From the NCBI GenBank assembly GCA_916610825.1, contig OU744449.1, positions 21,527,793-21,591,792 of the forward strand: a DNA stretch of 64,000 bases, read 5' to 3'. Made by a program: the position numbers and the translations under genes. This document shows, in pieces, positions 1-11,390 of this stretch (positions are counted from its first letter, which is position 1; every line of letters starts with the position of its first letter). The notes beneath the pieces are model-generated. The model had not been told where the DNA came from and searched no databases. It saw only the letters and a program-made list of their open reading frames with translations. The stretch is from Haliclystus octoradiatus (Eukaryota; Cnidaria; Staurozoa; Stauromedusae; Haliclystidae).

Positions 1-473
1 CGGCACGTTATAATACGATAAATTTCAGTATTTCACTGCTTCAAAAGCATAAACACATAGGATCCTGTATACGAATATGTACTTTGTACGCGTGATGTCT
101 GATTTTGAATTACAATTTATTAATCAAGAATGGTGATCAGCGAGGTGATTTCAATCTGGAAAGACAAACTTGAGACATGAATAAAAAGTGTGTTTATCAT
201 TTATTCATTTATATCGTAGCAGTGTTAAAGATAGAGAAGAGATACTCAAATAATACCAGTTGCTTTGCTTGGTAAAGTTGTAATGAATCACTTTCGACTT
301 CACCATCTCGATAATTATACATTTCGCTATAGGTATTTATCTCGATATTTATATTACAGTTGTGACGTGGATAATGGTCACTACATAATTACTCCCCCAC
401 CAGTGAGGATGTTCATCAATGTTCACGGTTAGGCAAAATAACGTAGAGGTGTTTGAGTAAGACGACGAGTATT
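1..473 (-). repeat. Probable LTR and 3' end of a Gypsy-type retrotransposon (partial)
   Basis: This lies directly downstream, on the minus strand, of a Gypsy-type pol end. A purine-rich tract on the minus strand (positions 400-391, GGTGGGGGAG) is followed by TGTAGTGAC (386-378), which looks like a polypurine tract followed by the TG start of an LTR. If so, the LTR runs from about 386 off the window's left edge. No second LTR copy is visible in the window to confirm it. Confidence 0.4.
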
Positions 474-932
474 TCAAATCAAGGAAGGAAGGAAAGCAGG
501 TTTGAGACGAGCAATAGAAGCCGAATATTTACGATGACCAAAGTCCAAGATAATGTAGTCTTCGTATGGTGATAGCACCTTGAAAGGTCCGTCATATGGT
601 GGTTGAAATGGAGTACGCTGGGCATCGTGTCGAACAAAAACATGGGTAGACGTATCGAGTGCTGATGGAATGTGAGAAGGTGAGTGGCCATGAGACTTTG
701 TGACAGATGGTGTGAGATGGTGCATGTAAGAACGAAGACTGTCCAAAAAGGAATTAGGATCTGGTGTACGTGTGGAAAAGGCAAAATATTCGCAAGGTAA
801 TCGAAGAGGCATACTGTAGCGAACGCGAGGATGACTATAATTGAAACCGCCGTTGAATGTCGACTGGATTACTATTTTATTAGAATTCACTAAACAATGA
901 AAAATACAAGGAATTAATACTATAAGCTGCAC
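474..932 (-). pseudogene. Ty3/Gypsy pol fragment, integrase C-terminal region
   Basis: The minus-strand reading frame ends with a stop at 474 and carries the typical last part of a Ty3/Gypsy polyprotein. A segment like DPNSFLDSLRSYMHHL is followed by THVFVRHDAQRTPFQPPYDG and then SIARLKPAFL. In this family that tail follows the integrase catalytic core and ends the polyprotein. Nothing matching protease, reverse transcriptase or the integrase core is recognisable upstream on this strand, so this is a 5'-truncated relic. About the first 45 residues of the frame do not look like pol and may be flanking sequence. The element name and clade cannot be fixed from this fragment. Confidence 0.75.
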
Positions 933-2296
933 ATATAACTAACAAGGTATTACATACAACAATGAATTAAAGTCTTACATCGGTGAGCTTTTCTCCAACG
1001 GTAGTTGATTGAGATTGATATCGATTGTTACTGTTTCTTTGCTATATTTGTAACGGCATCGACGACTACATTTCACTATATCTAAAGATTACAATATTAC
1101 ATGCAGCTTTTATAACAATTTTGAGACTAAACTATTTGCTTACTTTACATTTTATAATAATACAATTGTTACGCTATGGGAAATTTGTGCTTTCAATGCA
1201 TATATTTTTACAATTATATGACTTACAAATCATTTATTATTGTTTTCATTTTGCTACGGTCATCTTGAATTTTGCTGTATCATATTATCATGACGTAATC
1301 TATTCACGTGGTTAAATAAGTCTAAATATAAGTTTACAATTTTAATTTTATTATTTACAATTCAAAACACATACCATAAAGCAAGAGTTGGGATACTCAT
1401 GGCATTTTTTTTTGCCTGGACCCGAGCACGTTTTTAACAGCGGTACGGATGTGCAAGAGCATGTTGTGTTGTTTTCAGCCATTTTGGAACTGTGTGAAAT
1501 GGTTTGCGATCGTTTAACAAGAGCAATATAGCCATTAATTAGTTGTCTTTCTCCATATTTATTTGCTGGACTCTCAAAATAAGAATAAAAATCTACTTCA
1601 GAGTATACTTTGTTATCGAACTCATAAGCATGTTGCTCGAGAGTAAATCAGATCAATGCTATTGGAATTGCTAAATTGACAAGGAGTTTGTGAAGTATGG
1701 ATTACATCTCTTACGCTCTTACGCTTATTCTTTGCAGTCTATTCTAACGAGGCTAAGTATGCACCAATACAACAGCTACTGCACTTGCTGTTTAATGTTT
1801 AGAGGATGTACTCGAGTGACGTCAAAATCCAATTTTAAGGGTTACATTTGGCAATATTGCCTTTATAAAAATATTTAATCTATTTTGCAAATGTATCTAT
1901 TTAATCTATTGCCTTTAATATTGCATGGATAAAAATCATGCAGTCTATATATGTCAAATAGAAACAACAAATCTTGATATATATTATCAGCTCCTTCCTT
2001 ACAACAAAACTTATTTTAATTTGCGAGCAGTCCTTCGCTGTAAATACCAAACAATTGCAAAGGGCCCTCTTTCGAATAAATATATTCTTTTGTTATAGGT
2101 GTGCTATTAACAATGTGATTATAAAATTTGTCAGCAAATTTAAATTTTTCCAATTTTTCAAAATTTTAAGGTGGGTTTCAAATTGATTCATTTCAATTTG
2201 AAAAGTTGCGAGACATATTTGCGGGACATATTTGCGGGAAAGAGTGTCCACAAGGCAAGTTGTATTAGCGATTGATACTGACGGAATTATACTCGA
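933..2296. other. No gene recognised, AT-rich
   Basis: Only short, low-complexity open frames occur here, with no motif or codon pattern I can support. The next exon of the PAN-like gene (minus strand) should lie in this stretch or further left, but I could not identify it. Confidence 0.5.
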
Positions 2297-2422
2297 CTAG
2301 AGTACATGTTCTATTGCTATTATCTGCCTTTCCCACGAACATAACAATCTCCTAATGAGGCCTTGCATGTCATGAATCATCCATACAGAATCATATATAT
2401 CATTCATATAGTATTTACTTAC

Positions 2423-2782
2423 AGGAAAAATCAAAACGGTTGTTGTGTTTGAGTCTTTTACAAGAGGATTAATGGTCTTAGTGGAGTCAAAGAGCAGACA
2501 CTCCTTTGAGATATTGTTGTAACTTATACCAACACAGCCTTTCGCAATCTTTTCACAATGCGCCACACATAAATATTTATTTTCATAACTAGCAAGGACA
2601 ACTTCCGAAGATGACGAATAGTTGATTGTTTTTCCTTCAAAGACACGTCTAGTGATGTTAGAATCACGATTGCATTGTCCATTTTGTCCTGTTGTTGTTG
2701 TTGTTGTTGATGCAACTCGATAACAAATAATTGTTACAAAAATTAATGATAAAACTTTATAGATATTCATTTTTCTTGCCAT
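2423..2782 (-). CDS. Secreted protein with PAN/apple-like domain, first exon (partial gene)
   Basis: The start ATG is at 2782-2780. Residues 1-25 form a signal peptide: basic MARKMNIYK, then a hydrophobic stretch, then VAS. A short poly-Thr run (residues 26-31, from a GTT/ACA trinucleotide repeat) follows. Residues 37-100 carry five cysteines (C37, C72, C76, C83, C95) in a pattern like YLCVAHCEKIAKGCVGISYN followed by ECLLFD. This matches PAN/apple domains, in which closely spaced cysteines are followed by a Gly-Ile/Phe-Tyr strand and a CxL(F) strand. The exon ends at 2423 before a good donor (GTAAGTAA, minus strand), giving 120 codons in phase 0. Reading past the donor adds unrelated sequence up to a stop at 2297. 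Extracellular location is inferred, and the remaining exons were not found. Confidence 0.6.
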
Positions 2783-3046
2783 CGACTTGCCTAGTAGTTT
2801 CTATTCTGATTGCATAAATATATTTTTTATCAAATCAAATACATTTACCTATTTTTAATGAACGGACAGGTGTTTAAGTTTATTGATGGCTTGTACTCTA
2901 ATTCACATTACTGACTATCCTCGTTTTAATGTTGTAATCCTCGTTTCTGTTTAATTAGTAATTGTTATATTTAGAATAGCGTTAACTATAAAGCAACTCG
3001 ACTAAGCTAATATAATCAGTCGGTTAGTCGGAGTTGTAATGTTATG

Positions 3047-3905
3047 TTTGAATTACAATAATACAGAGCTCTGTTACATTGGCACCCTCAATTTTAATCA
3101 ATTAATGGAATGAATAGAGCACGAGCACCTGTCATAGATCCAAGTCATCAGATAGTAATGACGTAGTTACTGCAGTTGGTTGAAAATATGTGACATATCA
3201 AAATACGCCTTGGTCTATCCATGAGCCCAAAAAGTAGTTAAACAATAAAGCAGAATATAGTAATTTTCTAATTCTGTATCAACTTCAATTACCCTAATTG
3301 ATATGCAAAGAAATCTAATCTTCCTCATCCCACATTGTCCATCTTTTTATTGTCATACTTATATCAAGTATATATGGAAAAGTTTATTCGACCTTCTAAT
3401 CTCACTACGCCACAACAAAGGCTTTCTCCTAGGCAAAGGAATGTTATTCTTGCTATCAAATCTCTTTACATTATCTCAAGATTTCAAAATTTATAGATGG
3501 CTTGTACTATAATTAATAATAACTACAATAATATAGAGCTCTCTTACATTAGCAGTGCAATTTCAATCAATTAATTGAATACATAGACCACCTGTCATCG
3601 ATCAAAATTATCACACAGTAATGACGCAGCTACTGTAGTTGGTTGAAAGTATGTGACATATCTAAATACGCCTTGGTCTATGAGCCCAAAAAGTAGTGAA
3701 ATAATAAAGGGGAATACAGGAATTTTCTAAATCTGTATCAACTTCAAATACTCAAATTGATATGCAAAGAAATGTAATATTCCTCATTCCATTTTGTCCA
3801 TCTTTTGATTGTGATCATTCGTATATTTAGTATATATGGAAAAGTTTATTTGACCTTCTATCTTACTACGCCACACCAGAGGGTTTCCTCTAGGCAAAGG
3901 GATGC
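3047..3905. repeat. Tandem duplication of about 0.4-0.46 kb, diverged
   Basis: Two adjacent direct copies are clear. Shared landmarks are AATTGATATGCAAAGAAAT at about 3295 and 3755, TACGCCTTGGTCTAT at about 3206 and 3668, and TGGAAAAGTTTATT at about 3376 and 3837. The spacing is about 460 bp. The copies differ by many substitutions and small indels, so the duplication is not recent. Confidence 0.8.
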
Positions 3906-3924
3906 TAGTACTTCTATCAAATCT

Positions 3925-5035
3925 CTTTTCATCATCTCAAGAGCTAGCCTGCGTACCAGCCCGTGGCTTTTCCTGAAACCATAGAGTCTGTGAACAAATG
4001 TGTGATTATTAGCCAATCGAAAATAACAGCTATATACTACTGGTAAATTATTCACACTCCGATTCACACCCTATCACAAAAGATAAATTGTCATAAAATC
4101 ACAACTCTTTGTCAATCGCGACGTCATACTCATCAGCAACAACAATGATCTTCGTGATAATACGACGTAAAGTCCGGTTTCCACTTGACGAAAAATTCGC
4201 TGCAGCGAAAATTTCGCGGCTAAAAATCCGAGTACGCATGCGTTATGTGACGTTGAACACAAGTTTGGACCACGCAAGTTTCTCTGCAAGTTTCGCTGAA
4301 GCGAAAAAAGTAGTTGAAACTGATCCTACTTTTTTGCGATTCGCTGCAGCGAAAGTGAATCAAGCCAATGCAAATCATCTGAAAATGACATTTCCAGCAA
4401 ACAAGATGGCGGGATGAAATTTGTAGCCTGTATTGCTTTGTTGCCTGAAATTTGTAGCCTGTATTTTGTCAATTGTGAATCTTCATTCTCCAGTCACCAA
4501 ATAACGCAAACAAACACATGGTTTTCTCATGTGAGTATCGTTCTTTTCAATTTTTAGACCAATCATTACATAAAATTGTTCAAATGTCGAATGACATATG
4601 TTCGAAGAGAACGGTAAAAATATTCGAAATCGTAGAGCTTCATTTCCTTTACGAGTAAATGAAACTCTCCTTTCTCTTTCCTCTCTTCAAATAATTTCCA
4701 GACCCAGAATGGTTTACTGTATTTTCCTGCATAAACTCTACGTCTTCTGAGCAGAAACATTTGAATAATTTGTAGTCGTGCTAGCAATACAGCTTCCAAA
4801 TTGACTGGTGCTATTATGGATTGTCATAAAATGTAGATTTTGGCGCGCGAAAAAAGTTTCAAGTGGAAATGAACCAGCGAAAATTTCGCCGCGAAAGTAG
4901 CCGCGAATTTTTCGTCAAGTGGAAACCTGGCTTAAGGCATAACTTATATTCTAAAATCATAGGAACTTCAGAACTTGCTGGAATAAAAGTCACGCTTTAG
5001 TTCACAGACCCTGTGATTTCAGAAAAAACCTCTGG
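3925..5035. repeat. Dispersed repeat copy, split by the MITE at 4171-4932
   Basis: The parts at 3925-4170 and 4933-5035 are related to sequence at 56231-56340 and 58716-58850. Shared blocks include a CTGCGTACCAG-type segment, a CCATAG(A/G)GTCTGT segment and GATAATACGACGTAA. The copy near 58716-58850 is uninterrupted and serves as the empty site for the MITE. Confidence 0.7.
4171..4932. mobile_element. Non-autonomous PIF/Harbinger-type MITE, 762 bp, TAA target duplication
   Basis: The ends are inverted repeats of about 31 bp: left AGTCCGGTTTCCACTTGACG, right the complement of AGCCAGGTTTCCACTTGACG. TAA stands at both edges (4168-4170 and 4933-4935). A paralogous repeat copy near 58722 reads ACGACGTAATGCATAA with a single TAA and no insert, which confirms the borders. 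A 3-bp TWA duplication with this kind of terminus points to PIF/Harbinger. No transposase is encoded. Internal sequence is rich in TTCGCTGCAGCGAA-like palindromes. Confidence 0.85.
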
Positions 5036-6080
5036 GCTAGTACGCAACCTACTCGAGAGCCAGATCCAAATAAAATCTTGTTTATGGAGCAAAATGTCAT
5101 GTTGAAGAATATCAAAAGCTTTTGATAAATCCATTAATAAAAGTAGCGATACCTGATGTTCATCCATTGTTTTGAAAATTTCTTCGGTGATATTTAAGAG
5201 AGCTGTTATTGTCGATCTTCCGAGTCTGAAACCATGCTGATACTTATTTAAGATTGGTGCGATGAACGGATATAGTTGAACATACGCCACTCTTTCCAGA
5301 ATTTTGACAACAGTGATAATAGGGCTAATGGGCGATGCTGGTTTGGCGTTGAGGCTGCTGGTGTTTTTGGAATTGGATTTACAATAGTGTTCTTGAATAT
5401 TGTTGGAAAGGTAGATGTTTTTAATGAAAGGTTGATCAGTTGAGTGAGTGGTGTAGCAATGGCTGGTAATGCAGCTTTAATAACAAAACCATTCAGTCCA
5501 TCATCACCCGGTGCCTTCCAATTTGGAAGCATGCCAACAGCTTTGATTGTGTCAATCACCGATATTTCAGTGAAGTTGAATTGTTGATCATTTGATTGAA
5601 TATTGTCGTAGGATGGAGTTGTGTGTGTGATCTCCTTGATATTTTGTCCAACTTCGCTGAAGAAAGTATTGATTTCATCTAGCTCTGCTTTAGTAGTAGC
5701 AGTACATTTTTGTTTTGTCTTCTTTGTTAAATTTTAATTAAATCCCATACCTCTTTCATGTTACTTCCACATTCCATAAATTTAGTTTTGTTGTATTCAA
5801 TCTTTGCTCTTTGCAAGTCAGTATTCACTTGATTTCGTACCTGGCGATATGATTCCCAATCGTGTTGTTGTTTTGTTCTCATAGCCTTATAGCGCATTTT
5901 GTTGCGTTTTTTGAGTGCATTTCTTAGCTCTATTGTCATCCATGGTGCATAATTTGGATGCAGGGCAATGAACTTTTCAGGAGCGTGTTTGTTTAGCGCT
6001 ACTTTTAATATTGTTTGTAAGTTTTCAGCAGCCAATTGTACGTCATTTTTTTGTATAGCTGACGTAAAAACTGACATATC
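5036..6080 (-). pseudogene. LINE, reverse-transcriptase half (downstream part of the split element)
   Basis: Minus-strand frames read from 6080 downwards show a region between endonuclease and RT (HAPEKFIALHPNYAPWMT, then a Lys/Arg-rich helix). RT motifs follow: NWKAPGDDGLNGFV, then IPKTPAASTPNQHRPLALLS, then QHGFRLGRSTITALL and LLMDLSKAFD. This is the palm/finger core of an APE-type non-LTR retrotransposon (Jockey/CR1/I-like group, not resolved). Frame breaks near 5727 and 5290, and loss of everything past the SKAFD block at about 5035, show a dead, 3'-truncated copy. The missing 5' part continues at 11391, beyond the palindromic insertion. Confidence 0.85.
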
Positions 6081-6183
6081 TATGGTGGCCCATTGTTCTC
6101 ATAGCATATTTCAACAAAAAACGATAGAAACAGAATTAAAATACAAAAAATTGTGGAATAAAAATGAAAATACAATGAAATAA

Positions 6184-6443
6184 TGAAAAAAATAAATAAA
6201 TAATAAAAAAATAAAAAAAATAAGTAAAAAATAAAAAAATATAAAATAAAATAAAATAAAATTAAATTAAATTAAAAAAAAAAAAAAAATAAAAAAAAAA
6301 AAAATAAAAAAAAAAATAAATAAAATAAAAAAATAAAAAAAAAAAAAAATAAAAAAAAAAAAAAATAAATAAAAAAAAATAAAAAAAAATAAAAAAAAAT
6401 GAAATAAATAAATAAAATTAAATAAAAAAAAAATAAAAATAAA

Positions 6444-6478
<35 letters not shown>

Positions 6479-6652
6479 AAATAAATAAAAAAAATAAAAT
6501 AAATAAAAAAAATAAAATAAATAAAAAAAATAAAATAAATAAATAAAAAAAAATAAATAAAAAAATAAATAAAAAAATAAATAAATAAAAAAAAAATAAA
6601 AAATAAAAAAAAATAAAAAACAAAAAAAAAATAAAAAAAATAAAATAAAAAA
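6184..6652. repeat. A/T-only low-complexity tract, left arm
   Basis: About 470 bp consist almost solely of A with interspersed T (AAAT/AAAAT-like units). The complement stands in the right arm at about 10838-11300. Long Phe/Ile/Leu/Tyr open frames here come from composition only. Confidence 0.9.
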
Positions 6653-6654
6653 AC

Positions 6655-6803
6655 AGACATTGAAAACCGAAACACAACTTCTGTTTTCATTTCAAAATCA
6701 AAATCGGTTTTACCACTTCACAGCCCATTGTTCTCATAAGACTTCTGTTTTCATTTCAAAATCAAAATCGGTTTTACCACTTCACAGCCCATTGCTCTCA
6801 TAG
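6655..6803. repeat. Two direct repeats of about 67 bp ending in the GCCCATTGYTCTCA box
   Basis: A unit starting ACTTCTGTTTTCATTTCAAA and ending CAGCCCATTG(T/C)TCTCATA occurs twice in tandem. The mirror copies lie at 10690-10822. Confidence 0.85.
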
Positions 6804-7301
6804 CCTGCGGTCACGCAAGCTGCGGATTGTGTGGCTGCGTCCGTCGAGCTTCGTCTATTACCCTCCGTGACAATTTGTGACAATATTAAGGATATGCTTC
6901 GATCACTTGACAAATACATACGTCTTTCAAGGACAGAATATATTGCCAGCTGTGGGTCAAGTGTGCCAAAGACAAACCCAGTCGTAGTCAGTAGAATAGT
7001 TTAATAATTTATACTCAATCGCTTTGAATGAATGGTTCACAATACTTTAAAGAATAATATCTACAGCAGTGCTCCCGATGTAAAATAGTGTCAAGGCAAT
7101 GTGCATATAGAAGACGTAGTATAGGCATTATGTCACAATTTATATTATTTAAAAACATGCTGATAAACTATAATAACTATTTAGTATGCCTCGGCTATAT
7201 GACCGATTGACCACACATCCACGCGTAAGGCCGTCTTGCGTGACTACGTCTACGACGTATACCGCTGCTCTTGAGCGGCGTGCATATTATGCCGCACGCT
7301 A

Positions 7302-7377
7302 TGAGAACGATGGGCTGCTAGCAACATTCGAAAATGAAAATGAAAATGAAATGTTACTTAGCAGCCCATCGTTCTCA
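7302..7377. repeat. Small palindromic module bounded by TGAGAACGATGGGC boxes
   Basis: A ~76 bp segment with inverted ends (TGAGAACGATGGGCTGCTA and its complement) surrounds a short core of (AAAATG)n. Equivalent copies lie at 8616-8691, 9193-9268 and 10115-10190, all inside the palindromic element. Confidence 0.85.
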
Positions 7378-7452
7378 TAGCCCGCGGTACGTTTGGTCAG
7401 CGCAAATAGCTGCTCACGGTACAGTTGCTCACGGTTTTATGCAACGTAGCTA

Positions 7453-8182
7453 TGCAGGGATTCGAAAGTAATTGGTTACAGTTACTTTTTCCGTTACTTT
7501 TTATGAATAAGTCCAAACACATTCAACAGAAGCAATGAGACATAGATGAAGTATTCAAATAATATTTCTGTATTTTCATCTGTTAATTAATCAAATGCTC
7601 TTGTTGACAATATAAATACGAAAACAGACACCCGACGAATATTCACAGCGAAAGATAATCTCAAGTTACGCGCCATTAGTTCTATTCCAGGCTTGGTTGC
7701 TATGACAATTAATTGATCGAACAGACATTTAAGACATGAAGCCGTGAAGCGCTCGTTGAATCACTTGAATATTATAAACTCGGAAAAACAGATTGTCAAA
7801 CAGAATGTCACTTCCCTGAATGTAATTTCCTTGACATCCAAATTCATAACAGGATTTCCTGCAGTTGTAGGGAACTTTTTGTCTGTGTTTTTATTGTTCT
7901 TGGATGGTAACAATGAGAACAAAAGATTTTGACTAATTGAAACACAAAAGCGATCGAGAAGCTGCCAATTTTCAGCTATCTTTTGCAAAAAAAGTAACGA
8001 AAGAAAGCGAAAATTTTGTGAAAAAGTAGCGAATAATCGTTACTTTACATTCAATCCTAAATGTAACTAGTTACAAGTAGAAGTTACTTTTACAGAAAAG
8101 TAACTAGGGCCAAGTAGAAGTTACTAAAAAATTACTATCACCAGTAACGTCGTTACTTTTGTAATCGTTACTAACATCCCTG
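7453..8182. repeat. hAT-like non-autonomous repeat inside the palindrome (central spacer)
   Basis: The segment begins CAGGGATTCGAAAGTAATTG and ends CGTTACTAACATCCCTG. Many GTTAC/GTAAC words lie in both terminal regions. CAGGGAT ends are typical of some hAT elements. I see no 8-bp duplication, and a second, truncated end of the same family (CAGGGATGTTAAAGTTAC) sits near 9884. Confidence 0.5.
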
Positions 8183-8530
8183 TCTATAATGCATGTATGT
8201 GTTAACTTTGTTATAATTATTGAAGGCTATCATATCCGTTTTTATTATTAGAAGCCTTTTTCACTCAAGTGGTTATCATATATGAATACACGCTATCACA
8301 TGGATTTTTATATAACATGGAACATATTATTGTTAATCAGCTCATAAATCCACACTTGTAGTTAACCACGAATGAGCCAACATGCAAAAACAAGGTCACA
8401 CCTAAAATCATATTTGCTTGAGCATTTGTGTATTTCTCTGTCTCCTCTGCACCATGTACACTGACCCGAATTTTCACAAATCTGTCATTAGCTGTTGAAA
8501 CTGTCATCTGTCTTTTTGTCTAGCGAGATT
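8183..8530. other. No gene, unique AT-rich spacer in the palindrome
   Basis: I see no repeat, open frame or motif I can support. Confidence 0.4.
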
Positions 8531-9355
8531 AATCCCTGCATAGCAACGTTGCATGAAACCGTGAGCAACTGTACCGTGAGCAGCTATTTGCGCTGACCAA
8601 ACGTACGGCGGGCTATGAGAACGATGGGCTGCTAAGTAACATTTCATTTTTATTTTCATTTTCGAATGTTGCTAGCAGCCCATCGTTCTCATAGCCTGCG
8701 GTCACGCAAGCTGCGAACTGTGTGGCTGCGTCCGTCGAGCTTCGTCTATTACCCTCCGTGACAATTTGTGACAATATTAAGGATATGCTTCGATCACTTG
8801 ACAAATACATACGTCTTTCAAGGACAGAATATATTGCCAGCTGTGGGTCAAGTGTGCCAAAGACAAACCCAGTCGTAGTCAGTAGAATAGTTTAATAATT
8901 TATACTCAATCGCTTTGAATGAATGGTTCAAGATACTTTAAAGAATAATATCTACAGCAGTGCTCCCGATGTAAATTAGTGTCAAGGCAATGTGCATATA
9001 GAAGACGTAATATAGGCATTATGTCACAATTTATATTATTTAAAAACATACTGATAAACTATAATAACTATTTAGTATGCCTCGGCTATATGACCGATTG
9101 ACCACACATCCACGCGTAAGGCCGTCTTGCGTGACTACGTCTACGAAGTATACCGCTGCTCTTGAGCGGCGTGCATATTATGCCGCACGCTATGAGAACG
9201 ATGGGCTGCTAGCAACATTCGAAAATGAAAATGAAAATGAAATGTTACTTAGCAGCCCATCGTTCTCATAGCCCGCGGTACGTTTGGTCAGCGCAAATAG
9301 CTGCTCACGGTACAGCTGCTCACGGTTTCATGCAACGTTGCTATGCAGGGATTAA
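8531..9355. repeat. Central copy of the palindrome module
   Basis: It begins TAATCCCTGCATAGCAACG and ends with the complement CGTTGCTATGCAGGGATTA, so it is itself closed by inverted ends. Internally it repeats the module found in both outer arms (for example GTCACGCAAGCTGCG and AAGGATATGCTTCGATCACT) with about 99% identity. Confidence 0.8.
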
Positions 9356-10030
9356 ATTGGCTAGACAAAGAAAGATTATGACAGTGACAATTGACCAAAG
9401 TCTCTGAAGTACTGTGATTACATTTGCTACTTACCTTAAATAAAAACTTATAGACACCTATTAAATTGTTTTATTACTGCTATGATTCATATTTATTTTC
9501 ATTTATACCTTTGAAGAATACCAAAAAATACACTTTCATAAAAATAGCATGTTTTAATCTTATAGTTTTCATCTAATTTAGTGTATACTAATATATATTT
9601 CCATTGGGCTATCGTTATTACTATAACCCCATTACTGTATTTAGTGTACTATTATCATTATTAGTATTATTACTTTGTAGCTACTGTATTATCGCTGCAC
9701 TATAATTAATTGGTATTACTATTTTTATTCTATTAACATTATTACTGATATTACTATTACAGTGTCTATCACTATGGTATTTAATTAATGAGTCGGATAA
9801 ATGAGATTTCAAGATCAGGGTGCTGTGTAGTATTATTGTTAAATCGTGATATTTTATAATTGTTTCTTAGTGTCTGTAATCAGGGATGTTAAAGTTACTT
9901 TTGAAAAGTAGCTAGTTACAGTTACCGTTACTTGGGCGAGCCCGACGAATATTTCACAGCGACACCTTTTGCGTGTTTGAATGGTATGGTCTAGGCGACC
10001 CCCTAATTACCATAACAAAGAAAATCTCAA
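9356..10030. other. No gene, spacer in the palindrome with a truncated hAT-like end
   Basis: The stretch is AT-rich with TATTA-type low complexity. CAGGGATGTTAAAGTTACTT near 9884 resembles the hAT-like end at 7453-8182. No coding signal was seen. Confidence 0.4.
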
Positions 10031-10837
10031 GTTACGCGCCATGACAATTAATTGAAACCGTGAGCAACTGTACCGTGAGCAGCTATTTGCGCTGACCAAA
10101 CGTACCGCGGGCTATGAGAACGATGGGCTGCTAAGTAACATTTCATTTTCATTTTCATTTTCGAATGTTGCTAGCAGCCCATCGTTCTCATAGCGTGCGG
10201 CATAATATGCACGCCGCTCAAGAGCAGCGGTATACGTCGTAGACGTAGTCACGCAAGACGGCCTTACGCGTGGATGTGTGGTCAATCGGTCATATAGCCG
10301 AGGCATACTAAATAGTTATTATAGTTTATCAGCATGTTTTTAAATAATATAAATTGTGACATAATGCCTATACTACGTCTTCTATATGCACATTGCCTTG
10401 ACACTATTTTACATCGGGAGCACTGCTGTAGATATTATTCTTTAAAGTATTGTGAACCATTCATTCAAAGCGATTGAGTATAAATTATTAAACTATTCTA
10501 CTGACTACGACTGGGTTTGTCTTTGGCACACTTGACCCACAGCTGGCAATATATTCTGTCCTTGAAAGACGTATGTATTTGTCAAGTGATCGAAGCATAT
10601 CCTTAATATTGTCACAAATTGTCACGGAGGGTAATAGACGAAGCTCGACGGACGCAGCCACACAATCCGCAGCTTGCGTGACCGCAGGCTATGAGAGCAA
10701 TGGGCTGTGAAGTGGTAAAACCGATTTTGATTTTGAAATGAAAACAGAAGTCTTATGAGAACAATGGGCTGTGAAGTGGTAAAACCGATTTTGATTTTGA
10801 AATGAAAACAGAAGTTGTGTTTCGGTTTTCAATGTCT

Positions 10838-11300
10838 GTTTTTTTATTTTATTTATTTTATTTTTTTTTGTTTTTTATTTTTTTTTATTTTTTATTTTTT
10901 TTTTTTTATTTATTTTTTTTTTTATTTATTTTTTTATTTATTTTTTTTTATTTATTTATTTTATTTATTTTATTTATTTTTTTTTATTTATTTTTTTTTT
11001 TATTTTTTTTTATTTATTTTTTTTTTTAATTTATTTATTTTTTTTTTTTTTTATTTTTTTTAATTTAATTTTATTTTTTTTTTTCTTTTTTTTATTTTTT
11101 ATTTTTTATTTTTTTATTTTTTTATTTTTTTTTGTTATTTTTTTATTTTATTTTTTTTTTTTTTTTATTTTTTTTTTTATTTTTTTATTTTTTTTTATTT
11201 AATTTAATTTAATTTAATTTAATTTTATATTTTTTTATTTTTTACTTATTTTTTACTTATTTTTTTATTATTTATTTATTTTTTTCATTATTTCATTGTA
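10838..11300. repeat. A/T-only low-complexity tract, right arm
   Basis: This is the complement of the tract at 6184-6652, with small length differences between the arms. Homopolymer-rich sequence of this type is prone to replication slippage and assembly error. Confidence 0.9.
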
Positions 11301-11390
11301 TTTTCATTTTTATTCCACAATTTTTTGTATTTTAATTCTGTTTTTATCGTTTTTTGTTGAAATATGCTATGAGAACAATGGGCCACCATA

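Larger units (their letters stand above)
6081..11390. mobile_element. 5.3 kb palindromic (foldback-like) composite element inserted in a LINE
   Basis: The two ends are inverted: left TATGGTGGCCCATTGTTCTC, right its complement ending at 11390. CATATC stands on both sides (6075-6080 and 11391-11396); the duplication can be read as 6 or 7 bp. The arms (about 6081-7460 and 10050-11390) mirror each other through an A/T-only tract, two 67-bp direct repeats and a ~600 bp module. A third, more central copy of that module lies at 8540-9355. No protein-coding gene with a recognisable domain is present, so the element is non-autonomous. The small open frames in the modules are identical repeats, not genes. 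Confidence 0.8.

Noticed and set aside
6267..6690. Long Phe/Tyr/Leu-rich open frames (also 10802-11063) that look like membrane proteins
   Set aside because: They are translations of the A/T-only tract in both palindrome arms; composition alone keeps them open.
7186..7380. Identical 64-codon frame found four times (7186, 9077, 10112, and a variant at 8613)
   Set aside because: It lies inside the repeated palindrome module; identity reflects the repeat, and no domain or start context supports a gene.
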